Shown one piece after another: positions 36,635 through 43,718 of a stretch of DNA of 64,000 bases. The position numbers and the translations under genes were made by a program. Numbering within the stretch: the stretch's first letter is position 1; the number at the start of each line of letters is the position of its first letter. The notes beneath the pieces were generated by a model. That model searched no databases and was not told the origin of the DNA. It saw only the letters and a list, made by a program, of their open reading frames with translations. The DNA is from Nitrosopumilus sp. K4 (lineage in GTDB: Archaea; Thermoproteota; Nitrososphaeria; Nitrososphaerales; Nitrosopumilaceae), in the NCBI RefSeq assembly GCF_018128925.1, contig NZ_CP067007.1, positions 310,001 through 374,000 on the forward strand. Reading direction: 5' to 3'.

Positions 36635-36713
36635 CTTCTTGGCGTGCAAATCAATGATATTTTGATAGTTTTTACAAAATAATAACTGACAATCTAGCTT
36701 AGATCAATTATTC
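36635..36713 (+). repeat. 79-bp direct repeat, copy A (left of H1-like gene)
   Basis: About 71 of 79 positions match 37496-37574, in the same orientation and with no indels. The two copies bracket the histone-H1-like gene. One frame reads DSFYKIITDNLA-stop. Apart from this repeat and the mini-ORF below, the 518-bp gap 36431-36948 holds nothing recognisable. Confidence 0.75.
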
Positions 36714-36719
36714 TCTTGG

Positions 36720-36839
36720 TTATTTTAGTTGGCTAGATGATTTATCATATCTAAACCTCACATGACTAAATCCTAGAAAATAAGAAATTCCAATTAGAAA
36801 AACAGTTAATGAATTTGCGAAAATATCAAATTCACTCAA
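36720..36839 (-). CDS. Possible 39-residue single-helix membrane peptide
   Basis: A TTG-initiated ORF with an amphiphilic start, one hydrophobic helix (LTVFLIGISYFLGF) and a basic tail (VRFRYDKSSSQLK). It is too short to judge, and weak without homologues. Confidence 0.25.
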   Translation of the reverse strand: MSEFDIFANSLTVFLIGISYFLGFSHVRFRYDKSSSQLK

Positions 36840-36948
36840 AATTCAAAAACCCCTGAAGTAAACATGAAGAATTTTGTGATCGAAATCCCTCCAAATACAC
36901 AGAATCCTGATAAGAAAAGCATAATATCTTAGAATTTGTGTACTATAC

Positions 36949-37353
36949 ATGACAACAAAAAAGAATTCAGGATATCTTTCAAAATTTCTTAAAAGAGCTG
37001 ACAAAGCAATTGTTGATGGCATCAAACGAGCTGATGAGATATTAGATGATGCAGTGGAGTTTGGGCATCTGACCTATGATGAAGCAAAAAATGCACGTGA
37101 CGAACTGAAAAAAAAATCTTCAAAAATGACTGCAAAGAAAACAGTCAGAAAAGCTGCCAAAAAGACTGCACCTAAAGTCAAACGTGCTGTAAAAAAAGTA
37201 AAGCGTACAGGTAAAAAATCTGTAAAAAATACTAAACAATCGATGAAGAAAACTGTGCCTAAACCTAAACGTTCTGCAAAAAATACCTCATCAAAAGTAA
37301 AGCGTACAGCAAAGACCAAAACATCAAATGCTAAAAGAAAAGCAAGCCGTTAA
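36949..37353 (+). CDS. Lysine-rich histone H1-like protein
   Basis: 134 residues. The first 60 form a short amphipathic helical domain (YLSKFLKRADKAIVDGIKR, EILDDAVEFGHLTYDEAKN). The remaining 75 are almost only Lys, Ala, Thr, Ser, Pro and Arg in KKTxxKxK/PKVKRxxKK repeats, like the tail of histone H1 or bacterial Hc1/AlgP. Such tails bind DNA or RNA by charge. It is probably a nucleoid or chromatin-compacting protein; this is inference. The ATG follows a TATA-like TAATATC stretch. It is bracketed by 79-bp direct repeats. Confidence 0.75.
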   Translation: MTTKKNSGYLSKFLKRADKAIVDGIKRADEILDDAVEFGHLTYDEAKNARDELKKKSSKMTAKKTVRKAAKKTAPKVKRAVKKVKRTGKKSVKNTKQSMKKTVPKPKRSAKNTSSKVKRTAKTKTSNAKRKASR

Positions 37354-37495
37354 TAGTATTTTGACTGATTCTTCTATTTTATTTTTAACCTCTTTTTTAT
37401 TTTCTAAAAATTAATTCTCATTAGGGGCTTTGCCTGATTGGTGAAAATCCATGTGCTCCTAAAGGGTTTAGTAATTTGCACCATCTCAAAAACCG

Positions 37496-37574
37496 CTTCT
37501 TGGCGTGCAAACCATTCTGATTTTGATAGTTTCTACAAAAGAATTACTGACAATCTAGCTTAGATCAATTATTC
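37496..37574 (+). repeat. 79-bp direct repeat, copy B (right of H1-like gene)
   Basis: About 90% identical to 36635-36713. The plus strand reads SWRANHSDFDSFYKRITDNLA-like in one frame, split here as SWRANHSDF then DSFYKRITDNLA-stop. Its right end covers the stop codon of the Lrp-like gene on the minus strand. Confidence 0.75.
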
Positions 37575-37802
37575 GGGATTTATGATGTTTAATGTCATTG
37601 TACTCACTACTCTGGACAGCTGTCTGATTTGTGCTATTGCTTTTTCAAATCCGTCTTGATTTTCTGTTTGTATTTCTCCAATTACATCATATGCTCCAAA
37701 CGTAAGATATGCATTTTTGACATTTTCCATTTGTTTTAATTCTTCAACGATGTATTCTTCGGCCCCAAGATCACAATTTAATAAAATGAATCCTTTGTGC
37801 AT
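37569..37802 (-). CDS. Stand-alone Lrp/AsnC effector-binding (RAM) domain protein
   Basis: 77 residues: GFILLNCDLGAEEYIVEELKQ, then VKNAYLTFGAYDVIGEIQTEN, then IRQLSRVVSTMTLNII. It has a RAM fold without a DNA-binding domain. It is clearly paralogous to 24921-25151. Its last codons and stop lie inside the 79-bp repeat B. It may oligomerise with full Lrp proteins or bind small ligands. Confidence 0.8.
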   Translation of the reverse strand: MHKGFILLNCDLGAEEYIVEELKQMENVKNAYLTFGAYDVIGEIQTENQDGFEKAIAQIRQLSRVVSTMTLNIINPE

Positions 37803-37850
37803 TGTTTTTTCTTAAATGAATAATGTTTTGGTCGTCTTTAAGTCTTGCAC

Positions 37851-39167
37851 TTACCATCTACTGCGACCGCCGTATCGGTTTCTTCCACCACCACGGTCAC
37901 TGTATTTTCTTCTTCCTCTTCTTTCATCTCTTGGATCTCCTCTGTCTGAACTACCATATCTGCCTGAACGTCCTCCTCTAGAGTAACCTGATCTTGATTG
38001 ACCTCCAAACCTTCTAGATGGGACTTGTCTCTTTAGAGGATCTGGGATTGAAATTTCAATTCCCATCTCTTTGTTTAAATCAGTCAAACTAACTTTGATT
38101 TGACGTTTGATTAAATTCCAATCTCCTACTGATGAATATGATACAAATGTGATTGCTTTGCCTTTTGCCCCTGCTCTGGCAGTTCTTCCAATTCTGTGAA
38201 AGTATGCCATTTCTTGATTAGGTACATCGTAATTAATTACAAGCTCTACTCTTGGAACATCTATTCCTCTTGATGCAACATCTGTTGCAACTAGGATGTC
38301 TGCCTTTCCACTTCTAAATTTAGCCATTGATTGCTCTCTTCTGTGCTGTGACATGTCTCCTTCTATTGCCACTGCATCAAATTTCTCTTGATGAAGGAAT
38401 TTTGCAACATCTCTTGTTCGATACTTTGTTGAACAAAATACAATGCATTGTCCTTTTGTCTGTTTAATAAAATCCACTAAATATTTTGATTTGTCTCTGT
38501 CCTTAATCACTAGATACCCTTGGTCGATTCCTTCGCCGCTAAGATCATCTGCATCAAGCAAAAATTGTTTTGGATTTTTCAAATATTCTTCAGATAATCT
38601 GAGGATCTCTGTTGGCATTGTTGCTGAAAATAATGACATAACCCTGTCTTCAGGTGCTAAATCTAAAATGAACTGAATATCGTCTATGAATCCCATGTCT
38701 AGCATAGTGTCTGCTTCGTCTAGCACGATATGGGAAATATCTCTTAGCTCAATTGAACCTCTCTTCAGATGATCTATTAATCTTCCAGGTGTGGCAACGA
38801 CAATCTCTACTCCTCTTTCTAATGCATCTAATTGAAGGCCCATTCCTTGACCCCCGTAAACTGTTGCTACTTTGATTCCTGTGTGTTTTCCAAATTTCTT
38901 TATCTCCTCAGTAATTTGCATTGCGAGTTCTCTCGTTGGAGCCATTACAAGTCCTTGAATCCCTTTTTTTGGTTGAATCTCCTGTAACATTGATAATGAA
39001 AATGCAGCTGTTTTTCCAGAACCTGTGTGAGCTTGACCTACTACGTCTCTACCTGTAAGTAAAACTGGAATTACTGCTTCTTGGATGGGAAAAGCTTCTT
39101 GGAATCCCAACTCTTCTAACCCCTTCAGTATTTCTTCTTTTAATCCTAAATCTTGAAATTTTGTCAT
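37851..39167 (-). CDS. DEAD-box RNA helicase with RGG-like tail
   Basis: 438 residues. The complete set of motifs is visible: Q motif with FPIQ, AHTGSGKT, PTRELA, TPGRL, DEAD, SAT and HRIGRTARAG. The last 60 residues are Arg/Gly/Ser rich (SRGGRSGRYGSSDRGDP) and likely bind RNA. It probably unwinds structured RNA, perhaps in ribosome assembly or cold adaptation. The upstream leader can fold into two alternative hairpins. Confidence 0.95.
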   Translation of the reverse strand: MTKFQDLGLKEEILKGLEELGFQEAFPIQEAVIPVLLTGRDVVGQAHTGSGKTAAFSLSMLQEIQPKKGIQGLVMAPTRELAMQITEEIKKFGKHTGIKVATVYGGQGMGLQLDALERGVEIVVATPGRLIDHLKRGSIELRDISHIVLDEADTMLDMGFIDDIQFILDLAPEDRVMSLFSATMPTEILRLSEEYLKNPKQFLLDADDLSGEGIDQGYLVIKDRDKSKYLVDFIKQTKGQCIVFCSTKYRTRDVAKFLHQEKFDAVAIEGDMSQHRREQSMAKFRSGKADILVATDVASRGIDVPRVELVINYDVPNQEMAYFHRIGRTARAGAKGKAITFVSYSSVGDWNLIKRQIKVSLTDLNKEMGIEISIPDPLKRQVPSRRFGGQSRSGYSRGGRSGRYGSSDRGDPRDERRGRRKYSDRGGGRNRYGGRSRW

Positions 39168-39185
39168 TTTGTTTTCTTCTCTTAA

Positions 39186-39220
39186 GCAATGACGATAAAG
39201 CTCATTGCTTACCCGTCATT
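39186..39220 (-). promoter_or_regulatory. Candidate alternative-hairpin leader of the DEAD-box gene
   Basis: On the minus strand the order is AATGACG, then GCAATGA, then CGTCATTGC. The last segment can pair with either of the first two, giving mutually exclusive hairpins of 7 bp each about 20 nt before the ATG. This could modulate translation with temperature or helicase level. The idea is from pairing alone. Confidence 0.3.
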
Positions 39221-39271
39221 ATTCCGATAATCACAAATGCCATTTTAGGTCTAATAAACGCTTGTTATTTT

Positions 39272-40075
39272 TTACGACATTAACTGTGAATCTAGAACTT
39301 TTTTAAAACTTTCAAATGGCTGAGCCCCCTTTAATTCAATATATCCGAGTTTGTCATTTCCTATAAAAAATCCTGGTGTGCCTGACACTCCGTATTCTCT
39401 TCCATCATCAAGATCTTTTTTAATCTCATTGACATATTTTCCACCATTAAGACAAGTATTGAATTCTTGTTGATTTAATTCTAAATCCAGTGCATATTGA
39501 CCAAACACTGCAATAGCATCGATTGTATCTAACCCACTCCACTGGTTCTGATTTTCAAATAATCTGTCATGATATTGCCAGTATTTACCTTGATCATCGG
39601 CACACTCTGCTGCAACTGCTGCTGGCATGGCATTTGGATGTATGCTCTGAATTGGAAAATCCCTGTAAACTAATTTTACTTTACCTGAATCAATGTAGTT
39701 TTCTAATAACAATGGGAGTGTCTGAACATGGAATCTTGCACAAAAGGGACATTGAAAATCTGAAAATTCTATTATTGTTATTGGTGCATCTGGATTTCCT
39801 CTTACTGGATCATCATCGGCTGAAATTTGAACTGGTTGTTTTTGTTGTTCTGTTGGGAGCCTGCTCTGAAGAATCTTTAATTCCAGTTTTGCTATGGCAT
39901 CATCAAGATCTTTTTGAGTAATCTGCTCAGAATTAAGGTTGGAAGTGTAAGAACCTGCAAAAAATGCAGCGATTGCAACAACTATGATAATCCCTATTAC
40001 AACTGCATTAAAACTAGATTTTTTTATAATGATTTTCTCATTGGTGTTGATCTGGTTTGATTCTTCTGGCTCCAA
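39272..40075 (-). CDS. Membrane-anchored DsbA-like thiol oxidoreductase
   Basis: 267 residues from a TTG start. The N-terminal anchor (AVVIGIIIVVAIAAFFAGSY) is followed by a coiled linker and a thioredoxin_4/DsbA-like domain. The active site is FSDFQCPFCARFH near residue 110, the cis-Pro block is VSGTPGFFIGN, and FPIQSIHPNAMPAAVAAECA lies between. It probably forms or isomerises disulfides in exported proteins. It lies downstream of tRNA-Thr on the same strand. Confidence 0.9.
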   Translation of the reverse strand: MEPEESNQINTNEKIIIKKSSFNAVVIGIIIVVAIAAFFAGSYTSNLNSEQITQKDLDDAIAKLELKILQSRLPTEQQKQPVQISADDDPVRGNPDAPITIIEFSDFQCPFCARFHVQTLPLLLENYIDSGKVKLVYRDFPIQSIHPNAMPAAVAAECADDQGKYWQYHDRLFENQNQWSGLDTIDAIAVFGQYALDLELNQQEFNTCLNGGKYVNEIKKDLDDGREYGVSGTPGFFIGNDKLGYIELKGAQPFESFKKVLDSQLMS

Positions 40076-40136
40076 TACTTTGATCGAAGTTCTAGCATAC
40101 TTATTCGTATTGCCAAATTTGATAAAAATTAAAAAA

Positions 40137-40211
40137 AGCCAATGGCGGGATCTGAACCCACGACCTTTCGCTTACAAGGCGAATGCTCTAGCCAGGCTGA
40201 GCTACATTGGC
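40137..40211 (-). tRNA. tRNA-Thr (anticodon TGT)
   Basis: Minus-strand cloverleaf: acceptor GCCAATG/CATTGGC, D-stem GCTC/GAGC, anticodon stem TTCGC/GCGAA with loop CTTGTAA (anticodon TGT), variable AGGTC, T-arm GTGGG TTCAGAT CCCGC, and discriminator T as usual for archaeal Thr. No intron and no encoded CCA. Confidence 0.95.
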
Positions 40212-40323
40212 ACGAAGTAAAATGAATTTTTTGAAGCTTTAAAGTGTTACCTGAATCTGTTTTTTAAAATTGGATCTGCTCTAATTCCTGTCAATTTATA
40301 ATGTCAAATTAAAAATCCTATAT

Positions 40324-40551
40324 GTGAAACGTATAGCACGTACCAAAATCAAAGTTTTAATGATGATGTTTTTTGGAACTGGAGTTCTTGGTATGATTAT
40401 GGGACTCTATGTTGCCCCTCCTTCACAAACTGTGATGATCACCTTTATGGGTGTGATAAATTTTGGTTTAGGTGCATTTTTCACTTATCTCTTTCTTACA
40501 CAAAAACCACAATCAGATGATAAAAGAAAGAAAAAGCGTAAGAACCACTAG
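40324..40551 (+). CDS. Small two-helix membrane protein
   Basis: 75 residues from a GTG. Two hydrophobic helices (VLMMMFFGTGVLGMIMGLYV and MITFMGVINFGLGAFFTYLFL) and a basic tail (DDKRKKKRKNH). Unknown family. Its end overlaps the convergent CPBP-like gene by 39 bp. Confidence 0.55.
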   Translation: MKRIARTKIKVLMMMFFGTGVLGMIMGLYVAPPSQTVMITFMGVINFGLGAFFTYLFLTQKPQSDDKRKKKRKNH

Positions 40552-41061
40552 AATATTAGTTGCAAAATGCATTGCATATGAATCGTTTATGCCTTTTTTA
40601 TCATAAATATATTTAAACAAAAATCCTATTGGCAACAAGATGATTGCCATGTGTACCTTTACTCCCATGGCAATATGTACAAATGCCCAAGCGATTACCA
40701 TTTTTTTTGATTTTCTAAAATACAATTCTTCTACATAATTGATATGAATAAACATGTATAGCAATAATGGCACAAATGGAATAATTCCCCACATTCCTTC
40801 ATCGGCAAAGGGACCAAATGCTATATTGTATCCAAGCCAACTCCAATTTAGAAATGGAATTGTTTCTACAAAATCATATGCAAAAATAACATATGCAGCT
40901 AATATACCAAAAGCAATAGGTGCATACTTTATGGATCTTATCCCATTTTTGAGATCTTGTATTCGTTTTTTGGTTTCTTTTACCAGAAGAAGTGATGCTC
41001 CCACTGTTAGTGCATAATATCCAATCACAAAACCATCTGACTGGAAAAATTCTTCAAACAC
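40513..41061 (-). CDS. CPBP (Abi/CAAX-like) intramembrane protease family protein
   Basis: 182 residues with five to six helices. The three conserved CPBP elements are present in order: VEELYFR (EExxxR), WAFVHIAMG (aromatic-x3-H) and HFATN (HxxxN). The family includes Rce1-like and bacteriocin-immunity proteases. Active-site residues look intact, so a protease is plausible, substrate unknown. The 3' end overlaps the small membrane gene on the other strand. Confidence 0.7.
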   Translation of the reverse strand: MFEEFFQSDGFVIGYYALTVGASLLLVKETKKRIQDLKNGIRSIKYAPIAFGILAAYVIFAYDFVETIPFLNWSWLGYNIAFGPFADEGMWGIIPFVPLLLYMFIHINYVEELYFRKSKKMVIAWAFVHIAMGVKVHMAIILLPIGFLFKYIYDKKGINDSYAMHFATNILVVLTLFLSFII

Positions 41062-41174
41062 GAGATATGATTTATGATATTCTACTAAAGTCTAGCGAAT
41101 AATTAGTTGGGTGTATTGTGTCTTGAATAATCTCTCAAAGTATAAATAGTAAAAATCTTTTCAACAAAAAAGAA

Positions 41175-41726
41175 TTGTTAGATCTGGTTGCCAAAAAATT
41201 ATTCCTCACAAAAGGAAAGGGTGTACATGAAGATAGGCTGACTAGTTTTGAATATGCTCTAAGGGATGCAGGGATTGCTGGAACTAATTTGGTCTTGATT
41301 TCAAGTATATTTCCACCTTGTGCAAAACTAATTTCAAGAAATGAAGGGTTGAAACAAATCAAACCTGGACAGATATTGTTTACAATTTATTCAAAAAATC
41401 AAACAAATGAACCCCACAGATTATGTTCTGCGTCTGTTGGAATTGCAAGACCAAAAGACACTGAAAGATATGGGTATCTCTCAGAATACGAATCATTTGG
41501 ACAAAATGAAAGACAGTCTGGCGATTATGCTGAAGATATTGCTGCCCAAATGCTTGCATCTTCCTTGGGAATACCTTTTGATTTGGATAAAAGCTGGGAT
41601 GAAAAAAGACAACAATGGACAATTTCTGGTCAAATTTACAAAACACAAAACATTACACAATCTGCAAAAGGTGATAAAGACGGTAAATGGACAACTGTGT
41701 TTGCAGCAGCTGTGCTTCTAGTTTGA
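41175..41726 (+). CDS. pdaD: Pyruvoyl-dependent arginine decarboxylase
   Basis: 183 residues from a TTG. The self-cleavage serine pair lies in LVLISSIFPPC (S43-S44), where cleavage makes the pyruvoyl group on the alpha chain. The C-terminal half has CSASVGIARP, LGIPFD and TTVFAAAVLL typical of PvlArgDC. It converts arginine to agmatine for polyamines. Divergent from the CPBP-like gene; convergent with the next gene with no gap. Confidence 0.9.
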   Translation: MLDLVAKKLFLTKGKGVHEDRLTSFEYALRDAGIAGTNLVLISSIFPPCAKLISRNEGLKQIKPGQILFTIYSKNQTNEPHRLCSASVGIARPKDTERYGYLSEYESFGQNERQSGDYAEDIAAQMLASSLGIPFDLDKSWDEKRQQWTISGQIYKTQNITQSAKGDKDGKWTTVFAAAVLLV

Positions 41727-42881
41727 TTATTTTTTGTATCCTTTAAGATAAAATATTGCAGCAGCAATTGCCACAATTGTTATGATTGCAACAACTATGA
41801 TTGATTCATCATACTCTTTACCGATTTCTGCTGATTGCAATCTTTCACCTCCTAATGAAAACATCAATTCATTTGCTTTCACTTTGGTAGATTCTCCAAA
41901 AATGTATTTGCCTTGAATTCTCATTCCTTGTTCTGGATCAAAAATCCATCCTGCCTTTGTAATTTCGGTTGGAATTTTTTCGCCATCTATGATCTGGGTT
42001 TCAAGAATGTTTCCTCTCACATCTGATACATTTGTTTCTTCAGTTGATAATACTACTACTTGGATGATTGAATTTAATGGGTAAAATCCTGATGAAAAAT
42101 ATTTGGATCTTTTTAATTCATCTGTCTTCAAAAATTCTAACATGTTAACCTGATTGATTTCAGGTGCTGCTTGTGGATAGTCTGTTGACAATCTTAATTG
42201 AAGCAATGATCTGTTTTCAGTTGGAATGATTGAAAATGTAACTTTTGCATTTTCATGTAGCGATAAATTTTTTGCTACATTATAAAACCCATCTGAATCT
42301 CTAATTACTTTTGGAAGAAGAATTGCAGAAATTTTTTCATACATTGAATGTGTGTCTTCCATTGGCATTGTATATACTGCTGAAACTGTGCCTTTTCCTG
42401 AAATAACTCCTGATGTTTCTAATGCAACACTGGTTTGGTCATTACCGTGAATGAATGTTGAATGTAACTCTGCATTTGTATCAAAGAATTCATTTAATTC
42501 ATCTATGAATTGCTCTGATACCTTTAGAGTGGAGTTTTGAATTTGTAGAAAATTCTTATCTTTTGGGTCTCTTGCTACGTTTATCATGATGCATGATTCA
42601 TTATTTACTCCCAGGATGCATTGGTTTTGATTAGTCAATGTGATGGCAGATATTTTTCCGTTCTCTCTAATTTTTTGTTCTAGTTCTGCTGGAAATTTAA
42701 TCTCCTGAATACTCGTGCTTTGTAATGTTATGGATGCAGTTACATTCTGTGAAATACTTTTGTCAATTATCACTTGGGCAGTTTCCTGAAATGTTGCCAA
42801 ACTCATCTCTTGTGAATAAACTCCATTTGTAGACAGTATGACTAATGCTGAAATCATCATTAACCCAAAAACTTTCCACAT
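41727..42881 (-). CDS. Secreted, C-terminally anchored protein of unknown function
   Basis: 384 residues. The signal peptide (GLMMISALVILSTNGVYSQE) precedes an extracytoplasmic beta-rich region of about 330 residues with two Cys (QCILGVNNESCIMI). A terminal helix (IIVVAIITIVAIAAAIFYL) is followed by KGYKK. No named domain is recognised. It is similar in layout to other thaumarchaeal surface proteins in this window, but has no PEF motif. Confidence 0.7.
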   Translation of the reverse strand: MWKVFGLMMISALVILSTNGVYSQEMSLATFQETAQVIIDKSISQNVTASITLQSTSIQEIKFPAELEQKIRENGKISAITLTNQNQCILGVNNESCIMINVARDPKDKNFLQIQNSTLKVSEQFIDELNEFFDTNAELHSTFIHGNDQTSVALETSGVISGKGTVSAVYTMPMEDTHSMYEKISAILLPKVIRDSDGFYNVAKNLSLHENAKVTFSIIPTENRSLLQLRLSTDYPQAAPEINQVNMLEFLKTDELKRSKYFSSGFYPLNSIIQVVVLSTEETNVSDVRGNILETQIIDGEKIPTEITKAGWIFDPEQGMRIQGKYIFGESTKVKANELMFSLGGERLQSAEIGKEYDESIIVVAIITIVAIAAAIFYLKGYKK

Positions 42882-43025
42882 GGTTTGCTCCCTTGTGATG
42901 AAATTATTAAATTTATTCTTGTTTTGTAACTTTCTTTTTCATGGATTATGTGAAAAAATTTGATAAATCATGAACAATCTTGTACTATTCACTAATATTG
43001 AGAACAAGTTCTCATATGTTGTCAT

Positions 43026-43601
43026 ATGGCCTTGATACCTTTCCTTGTGGATGTTTTTCAAGATCCGGTATTTTCTATTGTTTCTGTTTTGGGCGCTTTT
43101 GGCATTGGGGTTTTTCAGGGAATCATTTTGGGAAGGGCCATCTTGATTCGATTTCCTAGACTGCAAAATCATGTAAAAACTGTATCTGTATCTCTTTTTG
43201 TTTTGTTTTTAGCAAATGCCATTCTTAGCGTACCGAGATTTGCATCTCCTGAAAAAATTGACTTATCAAATGTTCTTCAAACTGGCAGTCCGGCTGATAT
43301 TGCATCTTTACTATTTTTGTTGTTTGGGATGAACACTGGATTTCTAACTGTATTAGCTATATCTGTAACTATTATGACATTTGTTTTACTAAAATTTACT
43401 CAGATTCATGGTGTTGCAAAAGCGTTTGTTTTCTTTTTCAGTGTATTCATTTTGGTATTGACTGGAATCAGCCGTTTTACAGAATTGACCCCTAGCACTT
43501 TTGAAGTATTCCTGTATTTTCTTTATCAGTTGGGAATTACTATAGGGATCCTGCTTGGTTCTGTTAGGAAGATAAGCCCGAAAAAATTGGATCTAAAATG
43601 A
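43026..43601 (+). CDS. Polytopic membrane protein, unknown function
   Basis: 191 residues with five or six hydrophobic helices. It shares GMNTGFL and FLY(F/T)xYQxGI with the membrane protein at 25459-26148. No catalytic residues. It is divergent from 41727-42881 and followed by a strong hairpin at 43661-43701. Confidence 0.65.
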   Translation: MALIPFLVDVFQDPVFSIVSVLGAFGIGVFQGIILGRAILIRFPRLQNHVKTVSVSLFVLFLANAILSVPRFASPEKIDLSNVLQTGSPADIASLLFLLFGMNTGFLTVLAISVTIMTFVLLKFTQIHGVAKAFVFFFSVFILVLTGISRFTELTPSTFEVFLYFLYQLGITIGILLGSVRKISPKKLDLK

Positions 43602-43660
43602 TTCAAAGGTTTAAATCTGATATTTTATGAAAATGTATTGACATCGAATTCAAACCGTTC

Positions 43661-43701
43661 GGGGGACAAGCCGACAGCCCATGCGTTGGGCTGTCGGCCC
43701 C
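43661..43701 (+). ncRNA. GC-rich structured RNA candidate or hairpin
   Basis: CCGACAGCCC and GGGCTGTCGG pair perfectly (10 bp) over a 7-nt loop, and flanking GGGG and CCCC extend the stem across a 6-nt bulge. This is far above background GC. A TATA-like TTTAAAT lies about 45 nt upstream on the plus strand. It sits between two convergent coding ends, so it may be a small RNA or a shared termination/processing hairpin. Confidence 0.4.
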
Positions 43702-43718
43702 ATTATCATTCAAAATTT

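Noticed and set aside
37074-37319. Minus-strand Phe-rich ORF
   Set aside because: Shadow of the Lys-rich H1-like gene (AAA codons read as TTT).
34253-37600. An insertion sequence or integrase-bearing element
   Set aside because: No transposase, integrase or terminal inverted repeats were found; only direct repeats and gene remnants.
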